DNA from: Sinotaia quadrata
Lineage: Eukaryota; Mollusca; Gastropoda; Architaenioglossa; Viviparidae
Length of the DNA stretch: 64,000 nt
Direction of reading: 5' to 3'
NCBI GenBank assembly: GCA_028829895.1
Contig: CM054178.1
Location: 19,361,501-19,425,500, forward strand
Of the stretch, positions 11,932 through 24,905 are shown piece by piece. Each line of letters begins with the position of its first letter. The stretch's first letter is position 1. The notes beneath the pieces were generated by a model. It was not told the DNA's origin, searched no databases, and saw nothing but the letters and a program-made list of their open reading frames with translations. The position numbers and the translations under genes were made by a program.

Positions 11932-12260
11932 TATGACATTAGAGGTAGTAGAAGTATTAGTATGACAGTGGAAGTAGCAGAAGTATTAGTATGACAGTAG
12001 AAGTAGCATTAATATTAGTATGACAGTAGAAGTAGCAGTGGTACTAGTATGACAGTAGAAATAGCAGTAGTACTAGTATGACAGTAGAAGTAGCAGTAGT
12101 ACTAGTATGACAGTAGAAATAGCAGTAGTACTAGTATGACAGTAGAAATAGCAGTAGTACTATTATGACAGTAGAAATAGCAGTAGTACTAGTATGACAG
12201 TAGAAATAGCAGTAGTACTAGTATGACAGTAGAAGTTGCAGTAATATTAGTATGAATTAG
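11932..12260. repeat. 29-bp minisatellite, about 11 copies
   Basis: Tandem units of the form agtatgacagtagaaatagc plus agtagtact. Copies in the middle are nearly identical and the edges diverge. A single related unit lies at 13893-13930. There are no spacers, so this is not a CRISPR-like array. Confidence 0.92.
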
Positions 12261-12608
12261 AAATAGCAGAAGTTAAAATCATTGCATAATATAGTAAAGT
12301 TACTAGCAATATATTGTTACTGTAGAGTGTAGATGACTAATAAAATAGCAATAACTTTATTTTCAGTAGACAAATATTAAGAGCAGAGGTCTGTTGTTGT
12401 ACTGGTTACAGCACTAATGTAATAATAATTAGTAATAACCAATACAAAGGAAAGACTATTCGTGGTAGAGAAGTGTGCTGTGTCATGGACAAGCGTACGG
12501 CATGTGTAATATAATAGCTATACTAATAGATGTCAAGCAATACTGAAATAAAAACTTACTGTAGCAATACAAGTAGTCGTTCTCATTGTTCCTGAATGAG
12601 GTATGAAA

Positions 12609-12691
12609 ACCATAACCATTATTAAGCATAACCATTATTAACCATAACCATTATTAAGCATAACCATTATTAACCATAACCATTATTAAGC
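12609..12691. repeat. Tandem repeat of accattattaa units
   Basis: Alternating accattattaagcata and accattattaaccata units in head-to-tail order, about five in all. Nothing else is recognised between here and 13080. Confidence 0.85.
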
Positions 12692-13085
12692 AAGAAAAGG
12701 AGAATCACTGCGTAAAGTCTATGGTAAAACCGCAACGTGTATTCTTAGACGAAAATTCACGACAGTAACAATCAAAATCGAAATATAATTTTACTTATTT
12801 TACTTTTATATTAAAATTACTTTATTGAAAAAATAAACGTATTACATTTAAATTTAGAATATTAAAAGCAATGCCTCTGCAAAATTGGAGAGAAATAAAA
12901 ATATTCACTGGACTCTAGCGCATCTAATAACATAAATACCGTCACACCCGAATGCATACGGGAAATAGTTCGTTTTCTGTCGTGTTTTATTTTTACATCT
13001 TCACTCAACACTAAACGCCCTTCTTTTAGTTCCGGTATTATGCATGTCTTTTTGTAAGGGCTAGCCCAATGTCATTTCACAACGG

Positions 13086-13089
<4 letters not shown>

Positions 13090-13168
<79 letters not shown>
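13090..13168. repeat. (TG)n microsatellite
   Basis: Nearly uninterrupted TG dinucleotide array of about 79 bp. The following 13170-16130 has no gene I can support: scattered short frames, no splice-bounded exon pattern, and poly-purine tracts at 13985-14000 and 16090-16124. Confidence 0.95.
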
Positions 13169-13169
<1 letters not shown>

Positions 13170-16139
13170 TTAACAAGTTTACCAGGCAGTTGAAAGTTAA
13201 TTTGTAAATATCATGTCGTGTATTTTAGCGAGGAACGTTGCAAGCCAGACAAGTGAATATCTGAAGAAAAGGGTCACTGATGCGTAAGTTGCCATAAGTT
13301 GCCGTGCAAGCAAATACTGTGATTAAACTGCCGTAATATATTAACACATTCGTTCGAATGCTGGCAAGTTTCGATTGTCATCATTGACGTCATGTCCGCA
13401 TAAATCTTGCTTCAGTGGCAACTACCAAAATCTTATGTGAGTTTAATTGAAAGATTCTTTATGGGAACAATTAGTTAACACTTAAACACCTGTTATTGTT
13501 TCATTTCTTCAAAGAGTATAGAGAATGTAGGCGACAATGACCCTTTTTCTTCAGATTCAATTGTATGTCACAGGTAGATAATATATGTTTAATATTTTCT
13601 TTCAACATATAGCGATATAATATATGGCTATTGCCTAATGGTTGAGAGTAATTGCAAAATATATTTCCAAGATTAATTATGCGAGAAAAAGTATATATGA
13701 AAATGCATATGTATACAGACACTCAATCATTAAAACAACATTTAACACCAACACATCCGCATGCATGCAAATGAAGCACAGTAGGTCAAATAATATTTAT
13801 TTATTTGTTTTAATTTAAAACCAAACATTTTTCTGCGTATAAATACAGAACATTTTGTACTTTTCTTTGTGACATTATTTTGTTTTCTGACATTAGTAAG
13901 ACAGTAGAAGTAGTAGAAGTATTAGTAACTAATCAAATGCATTTGTACACGACATGACCTACTGGGTGGGATTCGTAAGCGACCCCCCAAAAAAAAAAAT
14001 TGCAGACATTATGTTGTTGGTGACGAGGCCTGTCAGAAGCATGTCTAACTCCTACGTGGTTATAACAACAAGGATCTTCACTTGGGGGCGGGGGGAGGGG
14101 ACCGAGATCACGGCAACAACAAATATGTTTCTACATCAGAGGGCTACATTTCCACTTGACAGTGCGTGGAGGGCCGCCACATGGATGGTTCAGTAGAAAA
14201 AAAAACAACACAAATAATGAAATAATGTGCTTTACATTCGTAATAATGTTAACATCCAAAAGTCCTCAGGGGACCGCATTGAGCCCTGTCAAGAGCCGCA
14301 CCCCTGTTCTACATGCTCATTTATAGCAAAGAGCATGTCAGTTGAATTCGAGTGGCAATCGAACTCTCTCGATATTCTAGACAGTATCATTGCTCATTGC
14401 TATTATTGTCTGAAGAACAGACAGTCCATTATGGATGTGACTTATATTTAGATACGCAATCCCACGCACATGCATGCACCCCTACTAGTCACATGACCTT
14501 TTAAAAATCGAGATCTGGATCAATGAGTCCGAAGGACTTACACATCTCATTCGTAAAACAAACACGTTTCTGTTATTGAATGATACAGTTCTTAATGATG
14601 TCTAGCAACGAATGTTCCATTTTAGGGAAACTTCACTTTAAAGTAGAAAAAAAAGTATTATGACTGTTTCTACTGTTTCATATGAAGGAGCATGTATATT
14701 CGATATTGAATGCGTATAATTTCTTACTGACCACAATTATTTTTTTGTAATAAGACCACTTCCAAGATCTGTCACTGAATCAGTATCACATCTGTATGAT
14801 TAAACCAGAAAATGCTTCCTATATTAACTGAATAAATTTGACATTAAATATTATTTACTCTGTAATCTGCAATATATATTCCACGCAGTAAATGGAGAAG
14901 ACTGCTGTTATTTTTATGTCCATGCATCTGTACATACCCCAAACCTTGCTTAAATTAAAATCTCTACTATTGAATATGATCTCTCCACTCAGGCTAAAGC
15001 CATAAGAATCGCATGGGAAGGTCCCCAGTCAATATCCAACATCAGTGTTGTAGCCGAGAATGACAAAATCCATTTGTACATAAAAATCAGCCGGGTACTA
15101 CCCAAAACTACAGATCGCCAAATGACCACCAAGCCAAAATAATCACTGCCCAAACGTCAACCATTATAAGCAATGATTGTGTGCTTAAATTACTAGAGAT
15201 GAAGTGCGATTCGCGTTCAACTGACATGCGCTTTGCTACAAATGAGCATGAATGCATTGTGCGTGCGTTTCTGCATGTATAAACATATTTGTTGTTGTCG
15301 TCACCTCGAACATAACATACATGACTTGCATTTGTGTAAGGATTATTTGCACGTAGTATCTCATAATAGTGATCTTTAAATAAAATTATTAAGATTTGAA
15401 ATGCTTATTATATTATGAAGATCTTGGAGCTATATACGCACTGATGCACATTACAACTTTACGTTACACACTACTTCAAACACTCGTTGCAACTCACCAC
15501 CACCTCCACTACTGCTTGTACAGCGTAAGTACGTTTATTCACATTACGAATACGTACGTGTATGCACATTACGAATACGTACGTTTTAAGCGAAATGCTG
15601 CACAAAGTCCATTCATCAAGTGAAAGAAAACGGTCGATGGGACGTTATTATGCTTTGTTTCTGAACATTGTCAAGCTAATTGGTAGAATTGTGTGATACA
15701 TGTGCATCCACTTAATGATTATCATTTCCGAAAGAAATTGCAGGTATATAAAAGCACAATTTCACACAATGCAATTTTAAATCAAGTGAACATAAAGTCA
15801 TATTACTCATTCACTTATAAATACACGCACGCACGCTCACACTGGCGTATAACTGGATATAATTACACAATTAAACAGCTCAAGTATCTATTCAAAAGCA
15901 GTTTCAAACTTTAGATTGCTTAGTACAAGTAGATATCGAGTATCGATATGTTTGTCAACTCTTGGGGTTTCTAATTATTCGAACATCAACAAGAATAAGA
16001 TCACAATCTGTTCGCGTCTCTATGCCTTGGTACGAAATCTACAAACACACCATCCTTTCCCTTGTCACTCATTGATTAATGTACACGATCCCCCCCCCAA
16101 AAAAAAAAGAAAGAAAGAAAGAAAATGAATGTGAAACAT

Positions 16140-16750
16140 GTTGACTGCTTAGGTTCATGAGCCGTGACACAAAACACAGCACGCATGACTGAACATTGAG
16201 GACATTCCTCTTTGAAGCACTTACTCCTTCTTGTCGTTTGTTTCCCCTTCATTGTCGGTTCTGGAGCAATACCATAAGATGTATATGTTCTAGTCTAACT
16301 ATGTATATTGCCATAGATCGTTCTTTTCCTCTACTATCTCTAATCACACCACAAAAGGACAAAACATATAGCACTCAGGAGTCAAATTTTGGAAGCTAAA
16401 CAAATGCCTCATTAGTTTGCATAGAGTAAATGTTAAAACCCACTGTTTCCACAAACGGTATTTCTCTAAGTAGCTTGTACATTTTTGCTGTTATAAGTAA
16501 AATTCAAAAAGCTCATCTTTAAATTTCAATGCTTTAAATGAATTCACATATGTGCTTTGTTTGACATTCCGTCGTTGTGTATCGTAAATGTTCGGTCAGA
16601 CAAGGGAGTAGAATATATGCATTAACAATGTACTTCCGCGTCCTCGTTTAATGTCTTGTACACTGGTGTTGACGGTGTAGTATGGCGGTGGTTAAGTTGG
16701 AACACACTTGACGTTCGGGTGTGGGGGGGATAAACAAAGTAATATGGGTG
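16140..16750 (+). pseudogene. Inverted relic of the gene 1 promoter and first exon
   Basis: The reverse complement of this segment aligns with 9750-10340, the region just upstream of the gene 1 start. Shared blocks include atggcggtggtta (16682 here, reverse strand at 9806), ttgacgtt, tgtttagcttc, atagtagaggaaaa and gtcatgcgtg followed by gtgtcacgg. At the position of the gene 1 ATG there is ATG at 16744, but the frame stops after eight codons and encodes no signal peptide. It is therefore a diverged inverted duplicate of the 5' end, now on the plus strand, with no exon following that I can see. Confidence 0.7.
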
Positions 16751-16985
16751 TGATTGGAACAGTTAGGTGAACTGTACTTGTTTGTTTGAACTAATGAGAG
16801 TAAGCAGTTTATTTCAGTGCCTTATAAGGTAGATTAATTTAACATTAAAATATGTTACTGAACATTTCGCTAACAGAATTGAAAGTTTTCTGATCTGTAG
16901 CTAGTCGTTTATATACTGGATAAACATTCCTTAATTGTAGTAATATGTCGAATATTAAAACTACGATGTTGTAAAAACTCCTATC

Positions 16986-17349
16986 TTAACCTCTAATTAA
17001 AGCATCAGTCTCTAGCGGATTATGAAAATCTACAGGTAAAACATTATCTCATTCTAAAGAAGTACTTAAATGTAAACTACATACAATACCATGTTGTGAT
17101 ACTAAAGCTTCTCAAACAATAATCATAAAATATAATACAGCAACAAATGAAATCATTGATCCTAAGGAAGAAATAACATTTAATTTCATACAACAATCTG
17201 GGTAATCAGAGTACCGACGTGGTATACCACTTAACCCTAAAAAAGTTTGTGGGAAAAAAGTAACATTTACACCAATAAATATAATATAAAAATGAGCTTT
17301 TGTTCATCGTTCATGTAAAGTAATACCAGTTAATAAAGAAAATCAATAA
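16986..17349 (-). pseudogene. cox1: NUMT, cox1 C-terminal segment
   Basis: The minus strand encodes the C-terminal third of cytochrome c oxidase subunit [40 protein letters not shown] and SLEWDNVLP, ending in TAA at 16986-16988. Several tryptophans are TGA (for example in HERW and IVWEA), as in invertebrate mitochondria. It cannot be expressed as a nuclear gene. The segment ends at the transposon insertion at 17350 and continues in the same reading direction at 19342-19456. Confidence 0.93.
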
Positions 17350-17501
17350 CACTATGTAACAAATTTTCACTTTTGTTCTGTTCCTGGGTTGAAAGTGTGT
17401 TTTTCTAATCCGTTAGGTCTAGAACAGAAAGGAAATCACTGTTATTCCAGAAAAAACTTTGCTTCTGTGACCGGGACAATGAAATTTGGAAAATCGCGTG
17501 T

Positions 17502-17516
17502 GTTCGAGAAAATTCT
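17502..17516. promoter_or_regulatory. Distal heat-shock element (three units)
   Basis: gTTCgaGAAaaTTCt, three perfect alternating nTTCn/nGAAn units, the minimal binding site for an HSF trimer. It lies about 80 bp upstream of the large array. Confidence 0.75.
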
Positions 17517-17595
17517 CGATTTGCTTTCAATGCCGAGCTTCCTCCCTGAACTGCTAGAGTTGTCCACATGTTTCTACAATTCTCCTGAACACTCT

Positions 17596-17665
17596 AGAAC
17601 GTTCAAGAAACTTCCAGAACTTTCGAGAAACTCTCAGAACTTTCTAGAATGTTCTTGAACGTTCC
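17596..17665. promoter_or_regulatory. Heat-shock element array: 14 contiguous 5-bp units
   Basis: Seventy bases divide into 14 consecutive units that alternate nGAAn and nTTCn without a gap. Thirteen are perfect; only the eighth (17631-17635, ctctc) is off. Three units bind one heat-shock-factor trimer, so this array could hold four or more. It ends 17 bp before the TATA box and points at the transposase-like gene. This density exceeds typical hsp70 promoters. Binding and heat induction are inferred from the established HSE consensus. Confidence 0.9.
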
Positions 17666-17682
17666 AAAAGTAGCTGTACAAG

Positions 17683-17690
17683 TATAAAAG
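17683..17690 (+). promoter_or_regulatory. TATA box of the transposase-like gene
   Basis: TATAAAAG, a canonical animal TATA box. Transcription would be expected to start near 17713, just ahead of the coding region. The arrangement of HSE array, TATA box and short leader is that of heat-shock genes. Confidence 0.8.
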
Positions 17691-17736
17691 CACAGGTGTC
17701 TCAAACCAAGATTCCATGAGAAGTTATTTATTTGAT

Positions 17737-17944
17737 ATGGCATCAAGAGATTGTTTGCATCCAGCTGATTCATTCTGCTACGTGCGCGAACAATTCATAA
17801 AGACAAGAGCGAAAAAGTATTCCGTGGAAGCAAGTCATATAATGTGCGAGGCCTACAAGGCATACTTCGGCGTGCCGGTCGGGGACCAAGACAAATCTTG
17901 GGCACCGCATTTCACATGCGAATATTGCAAAAAACCACTTGAAG
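17737..17944 (+). CDS. Transposase-like protein, exon 1
   Basis: First coding exon of a two-exon gene, ending at donor GAAG|gtaaac. The in-frame ATG at 17716 would lie almost at the predicted transcription start. The ATG at 17737 (MASRDC, with G at -3 and +4) is therefore the better start, giving 378 residues overall. Near its end the exon has HFTCEYCKK, half of a likely zinc-binding CxxC...CxxC module completed by YFCMVN in exon 2. I recall homologous proteins as widespread uncharacterised, transposon-like genes in arthropods and other invertebrates. Codon use and GC are clearly unlike the AT-rich surroundings. Confidence 0.82.
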
Positions 17945-18167
17945 GTAAACTGAACAGTTGCTTCTCGCTTAGATGTGTTTTAATTTATATTCATAAAATT
18001 TCAATGCTTTAGATCGAGTTCATTTCAAAGAGTTGTAATTTACAAAGTTTTGTCATAAGTCGTGTACTGTAGGCAAATACGTTCCATCTTGAAATCATTC
18101 CATATTTTGAAATTTCCTGCCCTCAAATTATTATAATTCTTATGTATTATTATGTGCTATGTTACAG

Positions 18168-19096
18168 GTTGGTACAGAGGAGAGAAGCGAGCCATGAAGT
18201 TTGCTATCCCGCGAATTTGGCGAGAGCCGACGGACCACTCAAGCAACTGCTACTTCTGCATGGTAAACCCAAAAAATCGTCGCACCGGCAAAAATGCCCC
18301 TCAGATCGTTTATCCAGACATACCTTCTTCCATCACCCCAGTACCACACAGCCCCGATCTGCCTGTTCCGACTCCTCCTAGGCGGCATCGGCCATCTTCA
18401 GGAGACAGCAGCAAGTCAGATAGCGAGGCAGATACTGGAGATATGGACTACGATTCTGCAGATGAAGTTGGGGATAGAAAGCCATACTTCCCTAACCAGA
18501 AAGACGTGAACAATTTAATTAGGGACCTCGGGCTTATGAAATCGAATGCTGAGCTTCTGATATCCAGGCTCAAACAGTGGAACTTGGTTGATGATAGCGT
18601 ACAAGTCACGGATCAGAGGAAGTGGCATCAAAGATTCTCCAACTTCTTCAGTCAGCGTGATGGGCTGTGCTTCTGCAACGATGTTGCCAGTCTATTCCAG
18701 GCTATAGGTATCACATGTAATCCTATTGAATGGCGCCTATTCATAGACAGTTCATCCCGGAGCAGTTTCGTTGCAGTTGTTCAGGGCTTCCTAGGTAATC
18801 ACAAAGCTGAAAACTATGTGGAGTTGGTGCAGACTCTCATAAAGAATTACGCCACAATGGGATGCAGAATGTCTCTGAAAGTTCATATCCTTGATTTGCA
18901 TCTCGACAAATTCAAGGAGAACATGGGCGCTTACTCGGAGGAGCAAGGCGAGCGCTTTCATCAAGATGTATTGAACTTTGAGCGTCGTTACCAAGGACAG
19001 TATAACGAAAACATGATGGGGGACTACATTTGGGGGCTACTTCGAGAGAGTGATTCACAGTACAATCGTAAATCTAGAAAATCTACACATTTCTGA
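18168..19096 (+). CDS. Transposase-like protein, exon 2, central catalytic part missing
   Basis: Acceptor gttacag at 18167; the splice joint reads P-L-E-G-W-Y-R and keeps frame to TGA at 19094-19096. In order: the second CxxC (CYFC), a Pro/Ser/Asp-rich linker, a conserved block ending EWRLFIDSSSRS, then FLGNHKAENYVELV and the C-terminal block SEEQGERFHQD...YQGQYNENMMGDY. In full-length relatives, as I remember them, roughly 150 residues lie between the FIDSS segment and the NNKAENY-type segment, including a second conserved Asp (VDLKM). Here they are absent without breaking the frame. If FID, VDL and GERFH carry a DDE-type triad, this copy lacks one member and is catalytically dead, though it may still bind DNA. 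The triad assignment is inference. Confidence 0.82.
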
Positions 19097-19331
19097 ACCT
19101 TGTTGAGTGGTTTCCAACTGTGTTTGTCTATTCCTTATGCAAATTTTGTTTTTACCTGATCATAATGACGAAAATGAAAAAAAATCGTTCTATTTTCACA
19201 AAAAAAACGGGTTTTCTTCGTGCTGTTGTCATGTAAGCAAAGTTTGTGCTTAATGAAGTCATTTTTTCACGTACTTTAGACATAAGCAATTGAAATATAA
19301 CACTTAGAAGCCAGGAACAAAAATTGTGTTA

Positions 19332-20228
<897 letters not shown>

Positions 20229-23200
20229 CTTGTAAAATTAAAAAGTGGCAGCAACATTGGTTGCTCCTTAGAATGTACTAATTGATTCTTTCTTTTTCAG
20301 CATAGGGTACTGTAAAATGTCAAAATGAGAATAGCCCTGACTTTCACAATAATTTGTTTATAATTGTAAAAGAAATGTCTTTAAACGCTCTAAAATACTG
20401 CTTGCATGACTTTTATTCTTAGGTACAAAGTAATAGTAAGTACCATAGTTTCTGTTATCACTAGAAAGTGTGTTACAAGTACATACAACTGACTGTTAGG
20501 AAGGGGAATCGTGTGCTGCAACCTTAGGTCAGTGATTCTAACGTAACTAAGTGGAAAATTGAGGAATATAGAACCCTGATCTACTTAAGGTTTTGAGGTG
20601 TTTAGATTTGAAATCTGTTTTTGATGCCTTGATTTTGGCAACATTGTTATTGCATTGAATGTGTTTTTGGTGTTAGTGAGATCATAAATTATTCTTTTGA
20701 GGAATATTTGGTTAATTTGTGTTTTGATTTAATTTGAACTCTGCTGACGTTTACTTTCAGAGGCATTGTATAAATAATTACAAAGAAATAAATTAAATAC
20801 AGTGAAATGTTGTAAATTTACCCAAGATGAAACGTCAATCAGTATATCTTTATAAATGAGATGCAGATTTGTGCATACGTAGCAGAAGGCTATTACCGTG
20901 TGAAGAATGAAATGAACTGGACTGTGTCCTTATCAATGGGAAGATGGAAACCTTAAACCATGGGTCAAGGTGCCCTGTAGACATCCCGCAACAAAGTTGA
21001 TAACTTAATCAATAGACAAATTTGAATCACTTCTCCTAGAGACACCCTATGCTTCGGCAAGAGAAAGAGAGTCCGGAGTAAACTTAGAGCTTGTATAATT
21101 CTGTGTGAATGAATGAGTCTGAAAAAACCTTTGAGAAAAAAGAAGCAAATGATTCTGTAAGAAAATTAAGGATTAATTAATACAGCGTGTTTTTGCTTTT
21201 TGCTTTTGAAGGAATGAAAGTGTTTGGATTTTTCCATGATGCCATTATTGTTGTTGTTTACCCATTCTTTGTTTTGGTATGTTGTGATTTCTCACTTCCA
21301 GTTTACCCTGCCATCTAGTCTTTGTCTAAAGCACTTGTTGATACAAATCATATGATGTCAGCCACTCTCTGCCAAGTGTGTAGTGAGATATGATACGTCA
21401 CACTCAATGAGATTTAAAAAAAATCATTGATTGTGCATTCTATTTGTAATAAACCTTTATAAGAAACTGGTGAGTCAAAGAGAAAATCTGCAGAGAGACG
21501 ATCAACTCTCTTTGGAGAAAAATCTAATAGATAGAAAGTCTGACTTTTAGGGCAGGTTAGATCTTTCTGTGATAGCCAGATTATATATTTAAAATTATAA
21601 TTTTTTTGATCGTTTTCTGTTTTCTTTTCATAAATTCCTTAATAAGTTTCTACTCATCTTACTGTGTCATTCCTTATCGTCTTCATTTTATGTACAATTC
21701 ATCTTGTATAGCTGTCATGGAAAAGGGGAATAATCCATTGCCAAATTTATTTTTAATTCCTACGGTATTATTAATTCCCCTTGTTGGTCACAAGATGTAT
21801 TGCTATAGTTTGTGGAATAAATGCTTACATCCTTATATGCACAGTCAAGTGTGTATGAGATAAATTATTTGTATATTGTTCATGATTACTCAGGACTTTT
21901 TCAATTTATAAATTATTTCTAGTAATGTAAACATGTCTCACTAATAAAGAGATTTTCTATACTGAGCGTGTCCTCATCTGGCAGACTAAAATTACGTAGA
22001 TTGTATTTTAATTGTGAACTATTTTGCAAAATATCACAAGTGAATTCTGGTGATTTCTTAAAACAGAGCACAAAACAGACCATTCTTTGATGACCCGTCA
22101 ATGAAAAGAACCTAGAACCGAGTTTAATGTCCCTTTATAGCTTTATATTTACGGCTTAAAATATACTACTGCTTTATGGTTTGCATATCCACATTTGTAA
22201 GGGCAAAGAGGTGGTGCTATATCCCAAAGATAAAGTAATTATTTCAAATTTAGTGCATACCCTCTTCAGAAATGCATGTGCATTCACAAAGAAAATAATT
22301 CGCACAAGTTTAATGAATAGTCCTGAAAAACCCGCGAGAAGCAAAGATATCGTTTTTTAATTATCAATATAAAGCGTAATTTTCGCAATGGATTATGGTT
22401 TATATGCATATTTATTTATACTTTTGTTGCACAATAAAAACGTTAACAGAGGCAAATCTATGAAAACTCATCCGCACTGAACAAGAATGGGACTATTTCC
22501 CTTAGTAGTTCTTTCGCATGTAAGCGTGTCAGTCAAGTGAAGTAATTATGGAGTATCGGTTGGAATATCAGGCAACTAGTGTTTGAAATACAGGATGCGC
22601 AATCTCGAGTCGTTTCCTATACAGGAAGTGGTTATGTCTAAACTTCCGTTTTCTTTTATTTCAATTTGATTTAGCTTTGTACAATTAATAACAAATGAAT
22701 TCATCACGAAAATCTTAATAACTTTCTACCACTTTTTTTTATTTCGAAATTGGTATTAGCTAGTTTTGTAATTTATAATCCTACAAAGTAGAAACAATCA
22801 AACACGTGCATCTTGTGTTCACCACGTGATTAAAAAAAGCACAAAAAATATTAGACTGAATTTACCCAAGCAGCAAAGGAAGCAAAATGCACATCTACTA
22901 CAACCATTGTTTGAGAGAACATTAGTAAATGAACTAACACCCATGTCCTTGCGATGCTTTTAGAAATGACAGATGAGAACCGAGTAGAAAACAATATGTA
23001 ATAAACACATTGGCGTGCAATACGGAAATGGTCGCTTTGAAAGCAGGAAGCACAGGGTGAATGGTGTGGCTGGTTAGTCTTGATAAAGAGACAGATTTTA
23101 CACTATAATATTACTAAAGTAAATGATAAATTATTCAGCTGTTATAAAAGTAAATTGAATGAATGTGTTGTACATATTCGAATGTACATATATTAGCAAC

Positions 23201-24779
23201 ATCCATATGCACACGTTTAAACATATGTTGCACATACGGTATGAATCTATAGTCTTATCACTGAGTGTACGAATGCTGCTAAAGCGTGTGCATATGAGAT
23301 AAAGACTTAGGCCAACATGAACATAATCCAATTTAAATGCATGCCCACATTCACAAAGATGTAATCTTTGTACATGGAAATATATGTGAAAATTAAGACG
23401 ATTTTATGGAATACGGTGAGATTAGTCCAGCAATGTGTGATTAAAAGTAAGTAATATAAACTTAACTAGCTATTAATATCGATAAATAGATTATGATGTA
23501 ATGGGAAAACCTAAATAAAAATATGTCAAATCTTGAAGCAAAACCAAAATTCTTAGGTCTGCTCTCCAATACCTACTCTCCCTCTCCCTCTTCTTTTTCT
23601 CTCTTTCTCTCCTCATTCTTTTTCTCCTCTTTCTCCCAGGAAATACTCGTGTGACAATATACGTCAAACACGTGTAATCAACAATAACTTAACGAGCGAA
23701 CGCGTTTTCCGAGGGAACATTTATTTAGTACACAATTTCGCCATCAAATTAATTTTGAATCGTTTGGTTCTTTTTCGACTAATCAATTATGTTAAAGTTA
23801 GAGCAGTCCTGTCTCTACTGTTCTAATTATGCGCTAATCGGCCTAAACATCTTCAGCACTTTGAAAGGAAGGGTGTTTTCAAAGATCACACCACAGCACA
23901 CACAACACACGCATGCGCGCACATCTACACATTCAAACACACATAGAAACGCAACACACTAATAATCAAATGTGTCATAAAATGTTTTGTCTAGAGGAAT
24001 ATGGTTTTGATTTGTTTTAATTCATTACGTCATTGCACTTCACCTGAAGTCTGATGCTTCATACTGGTAACTTATTTTATTGTGTGGTATGGAAACAACA
24101 CTTCAAACTGACAACAAGCAGTATGATGTGGATACCATTTTTGTAATCGATGTTGTGTATTATATTTTTTAAAGAATAATTTGCTTATAACAATTTCCTC
24201 ATTACTTTTTTATTTGAGAAACTGTAATGCAATATTAAATGAACGTGTTTTGTTGCATAAATCTAAAAGAAATATTTTTAAAATGTTACGCTTATCAAAC
24301 ATGCACGCATGTTTAACGTGTACTGTAACGACAACAATTACACCATTACTAGGTGATGGTATACGTCATTGAAATAAGTATAATAGGTAAGGTGAAACAA
24401 CTGTCTGAACATTGGTGAAACCCAATATTATGTCTTATTATACACTATAAACACTGATGCTATACACATTCATATGTTGAAAACAAACTATTTTATATAC
24501 CTTTACTACCATAATATTTTATATACACGCAAAAACATATATACACTTTCAAGTACGTCATTTTAATAATGACAATGTTGTCATAGTCTATTCACTAAAT
24601 TGAGATTACTTTTATAACATTTAAGACACTACTGGACTTTCAGAAATGTTGCTCACATATTAACATTACGGTCTACAACCTGCGGATTCTCATGTACAAA
24701 TATTTTCTTTAGGTGTTAGGTAATGTTTGCCGTGGTTTCAATACCGAAATTTCTAAAATAGTTAAGTAACTTTACCTAC
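20229..24779. other. Gene-poor stretch, nothing recognised
   Basis: AT-rich sequence with only short random-looking frames. A pyrimidine-rich tract lies at 23570-23640. I saw no EGF, lectin or transmembrane exon on either strand, although gene M would need further EGF and transmembrane exons here if it were complete. Confidence 0.5.
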
Positions 24780-24905
24780 CATAGCACGTTCCTGTGTTTA
24801 CGTGACAAACACTTTTGTCTGGGCCTCCAATACAGTTTTGTGGACAACTCAAATTACAATCTGATCCATATTTTCCGGCATCGCATACGGAGATGAATTG
24901 TGGAA
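24780..24905 (-). pseudogene. Gene M exon 4: partial EGF-like module
   Basis: A 126-bp phase 1-1 exon with acceptor catgtag and donor gtaggt. It encodes FISVCDAGKYGSDCNLSC, then a CIGG...VCHVNTGTCYG end. Spliced to exon 3 it reads VQVWVPQFISVC, as expected for a lectin domain followed by EGF. Unlike the 135-bp modules it stops after the sixth cysteine, so the last EGF loop (C-x-x-G) should lie in another exon that I could not find. The exon itself is open and well preserved; it is labelled pseudogene because of the gene's broken exon 2. Confidence 0.75.

Noticed and set aside
11932..12260. Regular repeats resembling a CRISPR array
   Set aside because: Units are directly adjacent without unique spacers, and the genome is animal; it is a 29-bp minisatellite.
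17389..17658. 89-codon plus-strand frame upstream of the transposase
   Set aside because: It covers the heat-shock element array and promoter; the sequence pattern is explained by regulatory repeats.
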